64,000 nt of DNA, from the NCBI GenBank assembly GCA_033064195.1, contig JARBJD010000158.1:62001-126000 (forward strand). Reading direction: 5' to 3'. Positions 21,647 through 33,676 of this stretch are shown piece by piece. The notes under the pieces were generated by a model, which had not been told where the DNA came from, ran no database searches, and worked only from the letters and a program-made list of their open reading frames with translations. Source of the DNA: Blattamonas nauphoetae. Lineage: Eukaryota > Preaxostyla > Oxymonadida. Numbering within the stretch: position 1 is the first letter of the stretch; each line of letters begins with the position of its first letter. A program made the translations under genes and the position numbers.

Positions 21647-22467
21647 TCAGCAATCTGCAACAGCCAACTCTTCCTTCCCTCCAACTCCCCCTCGACACAC
21701 CGGACATCGAACAACGCACTCACCATGTTTTGAGTTATCTATCGTTCTCTTTCGTCCTGATCTCAAATCCTATCTTTCTTGACTCATCAATCAACCCTCT
21801 TCGTTCAGCTTTAATTATCGTTCTCTCTGCACAGAGCTCGGAATCAATTGATTCATCTGCGTTGATTCCTCGTCATCGCTTCAACAACACACTCTCGTTT
21901 TCTTCGTCCCCTCCCAACGTCGTCAGTGTCAGCACAAACAACGTGTTCTGAACATGTCCATGACGAGGAAGGAAGAGGTCAACGATATTGTTGTGCTGGT
22001 GCTGGGAAGGGCAGGGATGGGTGGATGGACATGGCTGGAGGATGCATGAAGAAGACGATGGGAGGAAGATGTCGACACTGTCAGTCTTCGTCCCTTCCGC
22101 ACCTCGCCAGACACATCGTGCAACAGCTCTGTTTGTTGTCTGTCTTTTTCGACCACAAATGCTGTGGCCGACGAAGTCTCAACTTGACAAACACTTCTTT
22201 TTACACCGAAGGGTTGTTTCTGATGATTGATTTGTGAGTATTGACTCTTCTTATATTTTATTTCTGGGTTTACATCTCACGATGGAGATCACTTGTTTTC
22301 ACTTAATCTTTGGAGAGCGATCATTAAATTGTCAGAAGTCTGAGAGAGAATGGAAATTACAGCGGAAGATGCAAAACTGCAAGTCTAACGGAAGAATAAT
22401 TATCTTGAATCTGATTCATTATCCACTTTGGATTCATCTGTAGTTTTCCTAAAATAGACGCAGAGTA
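21647..22467. other. 3' flank of surface gene, no further gene supported
   Basis: The first 130 bases or so are still homologous to the inverted copy near 61430-61566, showing that the duplication includes 3' flank. From about 21780 the sequence is unique. Short open frames near 21926-22237 show no family motif and are not called. Confidence 0.5.
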
Positions 22468-24318
22468 CAGTCTGTTTCAAAAAGATCTCCAACTGTTGCA
22501 AAAAATTGAGATTTGTTTCAAAAAGATGGATGATCGACTCGATACTCTCTCCCATAATACTGCTTTTCCAGTCTGGACCCCTTTCCGAACCAGACTTTTC
22601 TCTTTTTTTCGTGTGTATTGATAGACAGATAATGGCAGAAAAGATGGTCTGTCTTCTTGTAGAGAAAGAAAAACACATTTTGTTGAGATTTTCTGACATT
22701 TATTCTCTTTCATTTTCTGGCTCTCATTATTCTTCTCTTTCTCAGAAGGCCTCGATCCTTCATCAAAATGAGAAATTACTCGGTGGTTTGCATTTTATTC
22801 ATTGTTACATTCATATGATGTGAAGTGATGCACTCCTCCCTTTCGCATCATCACTTGGCCATTTTATCGATTTCTCACTCTTTTCTTGTCATTATTTTCC
22901 ATAGTATCACCTTCTAGGCGCCATTCCGAATGATCTTACAGATTTTTATTGAACAACAAGCTCACAATCAGCACAAAACACATGTTCCGACTCTCTCTCT
23001 TCACAGCGATTTGATCGGATTTCCACATGTTTTCTCTTTCATTCTCATACTTTTACGCAGATATTTTAACTAATTCTTGCGAACTGATCAGTTGTCCAAG
23101 ACGTGCCTTCTCGAGTTCTCCAAGTCGTCTCCACACTGCCAATATCCATCTTGAAAGTCCATTTTATTTTCCTACGCGTCCATTCTATTCGAGTCTTCTC
23201 TGACCTCTTTTCATCGCCGTTTCACTCCTATTTGTGTCTCAACTGCCGCTGGACGACTTCTTTTTAACTCTTTTCCTCTTGACAGAAATAAAACACAATG
23301 GACCCAAGGTGGAATGGAGAGTCTGTATTGTGATGAAGTGATTTGATCGATGTGAAAAATTGTGATGAAGAGAGATCTGACGAAAGGGTTTGAGATTCCA
23401 AGCGTCACCGTACGAACGTCACATGGTCTATTGATGAGAAACAGGGGCAGGGATGTGTCGATGTGACGAAAAGGTCAAGTTTTATCGATAACCAATTTCA
23501 TTCAAAAGATTTGATAAAGGCTTTTGTGAAGCGGCAGTTGAGACACAAATAGGGAGTGAAACGGCGATGAAAAAGAGGTCAGAGAAGACTCGAATAGAAT
23601 GGACGCGTAGGAAAATAAAATGGACTTTCAAGATGGATATTGGCAGTGTGGAGACGACTTGGAGAACTCGAGAAGGCACGTCTTGGACAACTGATCAGTT
23701 CGCAAGAATTAGTTAAAATATCTGCGTAAAAGTATGAGAATGAAAGAGAAAACATGTGGAAATCCGATCAAATCGCTGTGAAGAGAGAGAGTCGGAACAT
23801 GTGTTTTGTGCTGATTGTGAGCTTGTTGTTCAATAAAAATCTGTAAGATCATTCGGAATGGCGCCTAGAAGGTGATACTATGGAAAATAATGACAAGAAA
23901 AGAGTGAGAAATCGATAAAAATGGCCAAGTGATGATGCGAAAGGGAGGAGTGCATCACTTCACATCATATGAATGTAACAATGAATAAAATGCAAACCAC
24001 CGAGTAATTTCTCATTTTGATGAAGGATCGAGGCCTTTCTGAGAAAGAGAAGAATAATGAGAGCCAGAAAAATGAAAGAGAATAAATGTCAGAAAATCTC
24101 AACAAAATGTGTTTTTCTTTCTCTACAAAGAAGACAGACCATCTTTTCTGCCATTATCTGTCTATCAATACACACGAAAAAAAGAGAAAAGTCTGGTTCG
24201 GAAAGGGGTCCAGACTGGAAAAGCAGTATTATGGGAGAGAGTATCGAGTCGATCATCCATCTTTTTGAAACAAATCTCAATTTTTTGCAACAGTTGGAGA
24301 TCTTTTTGAAACAGACTG
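22468..24318. mobile_element. 1.85-kb palindromic (fold-back) element flanked by TA
   Basis: Inverted arms of about 785 bp (22468-23250 and 23530-24318) surround a centre of about 280 bp. The outermost bases are CAGTCTGTTTCAAAAAGATC, with TA on both outer sides (22466-22467 and 24319-24320), which fits a Tc1/mariner-type target duplication. The arms are nearly identical and differ mainly by small indels. No transposase frame was found; the peptides readable in the arms mirror one another and are not genes. The plan (long arms, 260-280-bp centre, TA duplication) matches the element at 8176-9531, although the end sequences differ. Confidence 0.82.
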
Positions 24319-24320
24319 TA

Positions 24321-26514
24321 ACAATCGTGGCGAAGTGTCGAGAAAAACAAACAACATGGGATGATCGTCTTCTCTTTCTCCATCCATCGAGCCCATCCGA
24401 CTGTCATTATCACCGCATGCATCATTTGTCCTTTCGTACTTCAAAATGCGTTTCTGATCACATCTAAAAAGTATTTCAACTTGATACGACAGATGAAACT
24501 TTTCTGCACATCAACGGTGTATATTGTATTTTTATTCAGCTTTCTTTGTACAGTCTCTAAATCTTCCGACATTTTGGCAACACTCTCCCAAAATACAAGT
24601 ATAGCAGTCAATCTTCAGTGAAAACGACTCTTTCGAAACCATTTGTCAAATTGCACTTCGATGAAACCATGCAAATATCCACAAATATACTGTGTGTCCT
24701 CCATTTTACTCAACTATTTCAGACTGTATGATGATATCTCGCCGTTCTCTTGCACTGCTTTCTCTCATTCCGTCCACTTTCGCTGAAATTGTGTATTCAC
24801 AGACAAAGATCAAGATGTATTCTGTTGAATGCAGAAATTCGGTCGGATACGAAAATTTGGAGGATCACCGCCTGCGAAATGGAAGTGATTTCTGTGAGTC
24901 TTTGAAAGCAATGAATGTCTCCTTCCTTTCATCCATTATTCTTCCAACTCTGATTTCTGACCCAACCAGACCTTTTCTGAGATGTCTCAGTCGGAAAATG
25001 CTCAAACTCCATTGTTCAAGCAAGATGTGCAACTCGAGCAAGAATGCAACAATCTCTCACTCTTAAACTTGAAGGAAGAAGAAAACATGACGAGATTTGT
25101 GATTAAGATACCGATTCACATTTGTCGGTTTCTGATTTTCAATCAATTCGAAAGAGCCGGGCCGCTGTGGATTGTCACAATTCACTTTTCACTCTTTTCT
25201 CCGTTCATCGTTCCATTTTAATAATGATTCCACATTTCTCTGTTTTGTCTCCAAATTTGTTCGTGAAATTCCAATTAGGCAAGTGAACCTTGTCTTAATA
25301 ATTGAGATCCGATCAATCCCCCAAGTGGACCAATGTCTCACAAACAAACCAATAAGGCCGTTTTGGTTGTGAGCGTCTAAAAGAACACTAGCATACTCCC
25401 CAAAGAAGAGAATAAACCATGTTTGAACTTCAGTGCCATCTCATCTCGTCCTTGCAGTTTTACATTTTCCGCTGTAAGTTAAAAACAAAGAATGAGAGAG
25501 TGACCACGATCAAGCGAGAATCCCAATCGTTCCCGCAAACAAAACCATGGGATGATGCCAGAGTTTACAAGAATCACACTCAAACAGTGTGTGCTGTCCA
25601 AAGGAAGCGGCATAATCCGACTCCGTGCCCCCCTCCAATATTTTGACAGTAGCTCTGTAACATTGCACTTCGCAGTGATTCTGGAAGCATACATCTATTT
25701 GAGACCGGGTTTTCGACTTACAGACACAAACTAAAAAATTACAGTTCGATCAAACTCATTGCATGAAAACTCTTCCTTCTCTTTTCAATCAAGGAAAACA
25801 AGAATGCATGAATGGTATTTTTAGAGTAAAATGATCTCATACTGGTCACAAGCTCCACAAACGGTGTGATGACGTAAATCCTCCATCAATCAAGAAATGA
25901 AGTGTCTCCTGATCTTTTGTTCATTTTCTCTTCATTATTTCAACAGAGAGAAGCGTCTGTTGCGTGATACAAGGGTGAGACACTATTTCACAGTGAATAA
26001 GGCGCGATCTTTTCTTCGAGACAACTGTCACTCCGACTTCCGGTTCTTGGGTCTTGTAACAAGGAATAAAGGGTGCGATCAGACAATACATTTATTTAAC
26101 TCCATTTCAGTTTTTCTCCACTTCACAAAACTGCAGTTCAGAACTTCTCAAATTGAATCAATGATTTAGTGATCGGTGTTCAGCTATAGTTGGTGAGAAC
26201 TGTGGCTTGCGAACCCATAATTCACTCCGATCATCACCAAATTCAGACCTCACAACAACTTTCACTTCAAATACTGTCCCTTGTTTCTCCTATCTCATTT
26301 TCGTAACTTGTTTCCCTTCATCATTAACCTAAATTCGCAAAACACCGACGATCTAACCTTACCTCAATTTGGCAAGACCCAAGAACCGGAAGCCGGAGTG
26401 ACAGAACGATGCCGAAAACAAGTGATCAAGACTCCTACTAAGGAGAAAACGGTCGATAGGTGTTTATTTCAATGCATTTTTGTTTCTTTTTTTGGAATTT
26501 TAAGACATGATTGA
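24321..26514. other. Gene-poor AT-rich region
   Basis: No gene could be supported on either strand. Short frames near 24690-25070 and 25890-26170 have codon patterns unlike the confident genes and no motif. A possible donor GTGAGT at about 24896 was noted, but no matching exon could be joined. Confidence 0.5.
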
Positions 26515-28300
26515 GGAGATCTTTTGCGATGTCAGACAATCCCAAACTGCGGTCCTTCCGTGTCACTCGCTTGTCCTTGTTGAGAGTTTTCGATGTTTCC
26601 AGTTTGTTAGCTTCCAGCTCCTTCTTTGCATCCTTCTTCTTTTTCGAATCTTCCCTTTCTTCTCGTTTTCTTGTTCGGAGAGAGACCTGTCGTTTGCGTC
26701 GTCTGCTGCGATCTCAACTCCAACGAATGTGGGCGAAGTGATTGTCAGAAGAAGAGTAGACAAGGCAGAGGCGAGTCGATGGAAGAATGCCACGATGAGA
26801 TGAAGTGAAGACGACCCAAACATGAAGGATTGGGTGGATGGTCGAAGCGAGGGGAGTTGCGGATCGGTTGGGAAGGGAGTGTGGATGGGAGTGGGAGGGA
26901 TCGAAATGGTGGAAGCTGGGGAATGTGCTGGTTCGCCAATGAAAGTTGATGAGATGAATTGAAGCAGAGACGAGATGAATGTAAATTCGAACAGAGGAAG
27001 TGACAACGTTGGAAAATAAGAAGGGAGAGATGGGAGAATGTGTTGGAGTTGGGGCGAGAGATTGAGGTGGTCTGAAGATGACGTGAGTTGGAGTGGGATC
27101 GAGTTGATAAGAGAAGAGATCAGACTCGTCTGGATCAGAAGTGGATGGAGGTTGAAATCCCATTTTCGAGAGAAAAAAGGGAGAGAGGTCGGTCAATTCG
27201 GCCTTCTAATGGGTATGGTTTGGGGTGGAGAAGGGGATTTTGGACGGGATTCCTCGGAAAAGGCGATGATGAGAGAACACTCGGGACATCTGGTTCGAGG
27301 GGTTGATTTCCTTCTAGTGTGATCATTTCTTGCTCAGCTTTGAGGATTGGAGGGATCGTCACGGGTGCAGTTCCCGCGATCGCCAAAAATTGCGTTTGAA
27401 GTGCTTTTCGTTCCGACGGGCTCGGACGTGGAGTTGACTGTGGTGGGGGCTGTTTGGCAAGTGTTTTGGCCATTTTGATCCATTTCTCGACCAATCTCAG
27501 AATTGTGTTGAGTCTGTTCAACCGGATGTCATGTTCTGAGAGAGCATCCTCTGCCATGCAGATCTGCTCCTCAGCGATGCGTCCCGATTCTGAGCTTCCT
27601 CCTGCTTCTGTTCAATCTCTCTCATTTTCCTCGCGAGTTCTTCCTGCATCTTCTGATTTCCTTCTCGAATCTTCTCTGTTGTTTGTCACACTCTCATCGA
27701 GACTTCCACTGCGAATAACTCGAATCAATGCGGTCCGTTCTTGCTTCTCGGAGAGTGTTTTGTGAGTGATGTACCGAGTGGCTGGGACAGAACTGAACAG
27801 TTTTGGGAAAGAGCATTCGAAAATGATCTGACCGAATTGCTTCGCTTCCGATCAGGTCAATCAGAACGAGAAAGACATCTTCAGATGGGAGGGACACTAG
27901 GCAAGGATTGGAGGTGAACACACAGAATGAACGAGCGAGATTGATGAATGATCAGATGCAGCTCAAGTGCATCGGAGAGCCCTTCTGTGCGCAGGTGTCC
28001 AAACACCAACTTGTATCGGTGTTGAACAGCTGTCCCTTTCTTCAGCGAGACAGGCAGTTCGTCCAAGAGAGCCCCGATGAGCTGGTTCGTCATTAGTTCA
28101 GTGTCGAAAAAAGAGAAGGCTGTCGATGCAGGCAATCGCAGCTGGAGAAGACACGATGGATTGAGTCATCTGTTCCAGGAAGGGTGAGAATGCCATGATT
28201 GATCCGAGGAGATACGTGAAATGGTGAGATTGGATCCGGACCTTCATTCGCAAATCTCTGTCTGAACAACAACGTTCGGAACTTCTATTCACTGATCATT
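26515..28300 (-). pseudogene. Degenerate coding segments ending in a basic charged tail
   Basis: Minus-strand segments look coding but jump between frames. A helical part near 28190-28090 (AFSPFLEQMTQSIV) passes to another frame (STAFSFFDTELMTNQLIG, 28120-27885) and then to a third (EDVFLVLIDLIG, near 27850). A charged stretch (EELARKMREIEQKQEEAQN) lies near 27640-27590. At 26700-26520 a Lys/Glu-rich tail (KKELEANKLETSKTL, then DKRVTRKDRS) closely matches a tail at 39310-39150. Small introns may explain some frame changes, but several do not resolve, so decay of a host gene is the simplest reading. Function is not recognisable. Confidence 0.4.
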
Positions 28301-28433
28301 GTAGATTTCATGTGGACAACTTTCTTTCTACACATTTCGACCTTCGCCACGATGCGGATGGTCGTGGGTTCCCAGATGAGGATTTCAGAGTTGAAATGTG
28401 ACAAAGAAAGACGAAAAAGCAAGCTTAGTCTCT

Positions 28434-29489
28434 CTACACCCCCTTTCCACACAGATCTTGCCCCGTTCGCACCACCTCAATCAGCTTCCCGATGATTCCG
28501 GTCGATTCTCGGTCGCGTCGGTTTGCTTCGCTAATTTCTTCTTTCAGCGTCATCAATTCACGCTCTCCTTGCTTCTTGCTTTCTTTCATCCATCGCACTC
28601 TCTCTGCATAGATCCGAAGCTACTTCTCCAGAAACACCGTTCTTTCCTTCAGCTCCTTCAACTGCACTGCTTGTTCGTCATTCGGATCCAAAGTCTGCGA
28701 CAATGACCTCAGACTCCCCGACGATGCAGACGGCGAGAACTGGCTTGAAGATGAGCCATGCAAATCCGCGTTCACAGGCAGGAGGATCGTGGGCGTCCCA
28801 GATCCAGGAAGAGAAGGACGCCGAGTGAAGACGGGAGAGGTGCTGTGGCTGGACGAATGGGAAGAGGGGCCAGAATGCTGAGCAAAGACCGCAGGACCCG
28901 ATTCTGGTTCAGCCGAAGTGTCCTTCGAAGAATGCTCACTATCAAGACGCTTCGGGGTCTGACTGTCGTTCGCATCCGATGCATCCTGCGGGTGCTCTGC
29001 TGTTGGTTTGGTCTCAGCGTCTTCCGCCTTTTGGTTGACGAGATCTTGGATCTCCACATTTTCTGCCTGAAAACGATTCACAGGAAAAGCACAAACATTC
29101 AACATTTCGAGCGCATTCAAGCATTGTCGATTCACATTCGAATGCAATTTTGCAAAAGAGGAAGATAGTTTTGCTGAGACAGCGGATAAATGTCAGAATA
29201 ATTAGACGATTTTGGCCTTCTCCAATGTGCGGAGTTGGGTCAACAAACGCATCTGCTCCTTCAACCCCAGCAATTCCGTGTCATCTGGTTTCTCTTCCAG
29301 TTTCTTATCCACACTCAGCAGCATCTTTCCCAACTTTTCAATTTGAACGGTCATCTCCTCTGATTCTTTTGTTTGTTCCTCAATAACATCACCAAGCGTG
29401 TCTTGAACATCGCTAAGTGTGTCATAATACCAGTCGAGTGAGAGTTCCGATTGTGAGAACGCCGTTTGCGTCGATGTGATTGTCGACAA
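28434..29489 (-). CDS. Uncharacterised coiled-coil protein, two exons, partial
   Basis: Exon pieces 29489-29208 and 29066 onward are joined by a 141-nt GT-AG intron (29207-29067, donor GTCTAA, acceptor CGTTTTCAG) in the same phase. The first part is an acidic coiled coil (MTVQIEKLGKMLLSVDKK). The second begins AENVEIQDLV, passes through a Ser/Pro-rich linker, and returns to coiled coil (LKELKERTVFLEK). There an in-frame TAG (28620-28622) is followed by 61 more codons of clear coiled coil (LRIYAERVRWMKESKKQGER) up to another TAG at 28434. The first TAG is therefore a nonsense change, a sequence error, or a sense codon. The true 5' end probably lies further upstream, since a possible acceptor sits just before the first ATG. 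No function can be named. Confidence 0.55.
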
Positions 29490-29585
29490 GATCTGAGAAT
29501 AGAAAGACAGACATGAAACTCAAAAGAGAAAACTGTTTGAATAGTGTCCTCAATATCAGATCTTGGCGATTCTTCTTATTGTCCA

Positions 29586-31147
29586 TCACGGTGTCCTCTT
29601 CCGCTCGACGATCCCAAATCTGCAAATCATGCTTGTTCGTTGGCTCTCGTCCATTCTTCTCTCTTGAACTGCACACTCCCACCCCACTGTGCAATCCGCG
29701 CTGCGTTGTGCACTCGCATGATCAGCGACAAGCTGTGTTCCAAGTTTCCGACCACAGAAGTGTGTTGAAGGAAGGATGCAGGTTATATGCCAACGTTTCG
29801 TTGTCGAACCGTCCCACCAGCGACGGGAAGACCGAGATGAACGATGGATACAGAATCTAGTCGCGGGGCTCGTGGGGATTTTGGAGATTCGGGCAACGAC
29901 CCAAAGAGAAGAGAATTCAAGAATAGTACCAGAATCTACTGGAGTCCGACGACTTCTCAGTGATTTGGCCACACAATGCTTCAATTGCGCGAGTCAGGAG
30001 GCTGTGTTGTTCTTGAAGCACTCCTCTCAGCAACAACGAGAACATGTCGCAAACTGTCACCAGAACTCCCAGAATCGTGAGTGGCTGAGCAGGTTCAGAG
30101 GATTCCCTTCCCATCAGCTGTCTGTTCACATCATTGAAGTCCTTTCTGTCTGAATCTTCCGATCGTGCATCGTGGTGAAGATCGGAGCGTTCATCTCCAG
30201 ATACTGATGTACCTGTTCCAGACACCGAGGAATCATGTTCATGTTGATGAATCGGATGACCCATTCGATCCCCAGCAAACCCAGTAGCTGATACAGTCAG
30301 TTGATTTCGTTAGACGTGAACGCCAGGAATGGGGACTCCAAGTGACCCTATGCCGACATTGTGCTTAATTTGCTTGGAATGAGCTTGAATGACTTGTTTG
30401 TTCGTGAAAACAGGACAGGGGAGTTGGGATCTTGGAAGATGTAGTACCTCGACACAACAAAATGGATCCAAGCGTACGCCTGTGCAATGTAACCACTCGT
30501 GTTGCTTTGTTCTTAAATTTCTGCGTCGCCCACTGCGGTGGCGATCACATTGTCTGCTTTCGTTAGATCTGATTATTTTGTTGATTGCAAGTCTCCAAAC
30601 AGCGACACCATCCGTTGGCCGAGAGGCACAGGAGGGGCAGTCATGAGTGGTGGCAGCATAGATAGTGGGAGGATGACACAGTTCATCAAATCACGTGAGG
30701 GTAGAGTGTTGATTGTGATGATTGAGTTTGATGCGTCCATCGCTTGTGAAAGGGTTGATCGGAATAGGTTGAGGTATTGGGAATGGAGTCTTCAGGCCTG
30801 TTCAAGGAGGCTGCGAAGATTCATTGTTCGAAATCTCAGATTGATCACACCCAGATCTCTGTTTTGCTTTGCCTTTGGAATGCATTCCTTCCCATTTCAA
30901 TCGCATTATCGTGGTTGAGATGATTGAACAGAGCAGAGAGTGGAGAATAAAATGTGGAGGTGCGCTATTCGATGTTGTTGGAGAGTCGCCTCCAATGCCT
31001 ACCTTCAAACAGGAGAGAAGCAGGAATAGTACCTGGAAATAGTGCTGAAAATGATATAAATGGAGCACACTTGTTCATGTTTGGGCACAGGTTTGTCAGC
31101 AGACGCTGTTGATTCAACAGATTGGACGATGATACTGATCCTGCCAT
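29586..31147 (-). pseudogene. Decayed spliced gene, possibly HEM/NAP1-like
   Basis: Several minus-strand segments look coding. One at 30264-29917 has a hydrophilic Asp/Ser-rich part followed by a helical part (LTILGVLVTVCDMFSLLLRG, then LTRAIEALCGQI). Another runs through about 30800-30560 (FRSTLSQAMDASNSIIT). A third near 30470-30300 contains AYAWIHFVVSRYY. Frames change and in-frame stops of all three types occur between them. The helical part resembles, from memory, the C-terminal region of NAP1/HEM subunits of the WAVE complex, but this is weak. It could be a live gene with many tiny introns or a relic. 31148-31600, immediately upstream, shows nothing recognisable. Confidence 0.3.
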
Positions 31148-31601
31148 CTATCTCCGCAAGTTACACAACACGTGAGTCAGGCGAGACAATGAAAAATGTC
31201 TTCTCGACAGCCTGTATTGCTCTTTAATCATCAGAGTGATGAGAATGAGCTTTTTTCATTTTTTGTGTTGATCGGATCCTTAATTGAAACTGAGATTCAG
31301 AAATGATCTTGAGATGCTAACTGTGTCTGTTCAGTTCAGATTCAGTTGAAACTATTTTAAAGAACCATTTGGCGTTCTCAAAACTCTCTTAACTGTCTTT
31401 GTTTTGATGTTCGAAGAAAATCACATCCACTTTGAAGTCCCTACCAGGGCTTTCCACCCACAGAGCCGACTTCCTCAATTCATTCAGATTCATTCTTTTT
31501 CTTGTTGATATAATTCATGTGATCATTTTCCTTGGAGCATTCGTCTCAATTTCATCATAAAGACGAGATCCGGGATTGATCACATTCCCATATTTTTCTC
31601 G

Positions 31602-33628
31602 ATGGATCCAAACTTCTCCATTTCGCATCCTCCTCTTTCTTCCATCAATGATTTGAAACAGGCAAGGTTGATAAAGGACTTTGAAAACATGTTTCCGACT
31701 GAGAAAGGTCTCTTTAAGCAAGTTGATGGGGAAGGGATTCTCTGTTGTAGATGCTCGGAATTCTATCAAAACAAGCGTCTCAAAAACCAATCATTTATTA
31801 CACGATATTCGACAAGTATCAAACTCTCGAACCTGGTTAAACACACTCAAACAAACCTTCATGCAAATGCTGAATCAAAAGAGGCAATACTCAGTGGGCC
31901 AACTCAAAACTCACTTTCTCGAATGCATCTCTCCCACATCCTGATCACCAATTTATTTAGATCTGTCCATTACATCTCTAAACATAATCTACCAATCTGT
32001 CATCATCGATCACTCGTTGCTGAGTTCGATCGCTCAGCGAATATTCCTTCCTCATCTGTCGGCACATTTCAATCGCATCGTTCCTTCCAAAACGCTTTAT
32101 CCATCATGTCTCAAGTATTCGCCTTCAATCGTTCCCTCCTTTCAACCAACCGTCCATTCTACTCAGTCATCATTGATTCATCGACAGATATCTCGGCAAA
32201 CAACCATCTCATAATTATTCTCAAATTTTTCGATCGACATGAGCAACTGAGTCGTCAAGCAATTGGTCTCCCTCACATCTCAACATCGTCTGGCGAACAG
32301 ATTCTTAACGCTGTTCGATCGACTCTCGAGAAAAACGAGTTGCCACTACACCATTGCATTTCTGTTTCCTCGGATGGTGACAGTGCAATGAGAGGAGAGA
32401 ACGACGGGTTTCTGGGACGGTTTAGACTCGCAGGGTTTAGAGGGATTCATGTTCATTGTTTCGCTCATCGAATCCAAATCGTCCTGAACCGAACCCTCCA
32501 TCGCATTCAGTATTCTGAATTCAGAAGAGCAATCGAGATTCTGAAAGACTGTGCTTCTTTCATCAAACGAAGTCCGCACCGTCGACGGCTGTTGGTGACT
32601 TTACAGAAGCGACTCAAAGAAAGAAAGACATCGCTTCCTCTCATCCATCGCATAAGATGGGATTCGATCTTTAGAACTACCGAACACGCTCTCGCCTGCT
32701 ATCAATCCATCACCAAAATTCTGGCAACTACGTCGTTGACAAAAGAAAAGAGATTCGGCTCAAACAACAATGGACGAAGCGATTTCGCTCGACACTGGTT
32801 CTCCTCAAAACAGTTCTCTCTCCATTTCACTCTCTCACTGAAATTGTTCAGCGCCGAAGCCTGTCACTCTTCGACCTGAACGATCAGCTGCAATCAACTC
32901 TCGCCCACCTGTCCGAACTGAACAACCCCTCTGCTCTCCTTTCACTGGTCTCTCCAAAGACGCTACGGACAGCTGGAGACACACTTCTGTCGAAGATAAA
33001 CCTTTCCATGATGTTTCTCTCCGATCTGGAGACTGAATTCGCGGAGGAGATGTCGATGGGGAATGGAGACACTTCATCGACCTCTTCTGTGTCGATAAAG
33101 AAGATACAAGCCTCGCGAGAACGGCGTATGCTTCTCTCTGTGAAACGTATTCAATCCATTTCAACGATACGTGTTCAACTTCGATGGATACGGAATTTGA
33201 TTCGTTTGTAGATTCTTGCACAGTAGAAAACGAAACGATTCGAACCTTTGGAGAGATGGTGCTCCACGATCCACTCCCAAACTGACTCCCTTCTCTATCC
33301 ACGCCTATCCATCCTCAGTCAAATCTGCTTGCTCGTGTCTCCAACATCTGTCGAGGCTGAACGTGGCTTCAGTCGGACGAATCGGATTAAGACGTTCTTT
33401 CGTTCGTCTCTCTCCAGCTCCGCCCTTGAATCTCTCTTTCTGATTTCAATGAATGCTCCTGACATACTTACCAACTACCACTACCAATCATTGATTCATG
33501 AATTCAAAACTCTTCATCCACATCCAAGGTATCACCCAATCGTAAAGATGTCCACTCACCGCACAATCGACGATCTCATTGTGAAGCAGAAACGAAGCAT
33601 GGATCTCGATGATGTGAAGCGAAAATGA
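31602..33628 (+). mobile_element. hAT-family transposase, frame-disrupted
   Basis: The frame opens at ATG 31602 and reads about 390 residues with hAT hallmarks: a CxxC-type N-terminal segment (ILCCRCSEFYQ), the first catalytic block VIIDSSTDIS, SSDGDSAMRG, and the HCFAHRIQIVL block. Near 32760 the frame shifts (LSLFDLNDQLQSTLAHLSEL continues in another frame), shifts again near 33090 (WRHFIDLFCVDKED) and again near 33290. It ends with the C-terminal dimerisation motif (SPTSVEAERGFSRTNRIKT, near 33335-33395) and stops with TGA at 33626-33628. About three frame changes make this copy inactive. No convincing terminal repeats or 8-bp target duplication were found, so the element's ends are not fixed. 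Confidence 0.8.
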
Positions 33629-33676
33629 TGAGAGTGAGCGAATATGTGGGGGACGAGAATGAGAGATTGATGGATG

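Noticed and set aside
21926-22237. Possible small gene after the surface gene
   Set aside because: Codon pattern unlike neighbours, no motif, no splice support, and no continuation in other frames that makes sense.
22506-24467. Peptides of 60-136 residues within the palindrome
   Set aside because: They occur as mirror copies in both arms, lack motifs, and follow arm symmetry rather than coding constraint.
29917-31147. Firm call as a WAVE-complex NAP1/HEM gene
   Set aside because: Only one helical stretch resembles the family from memory; frames and stops could not be reconciled into a gene model.
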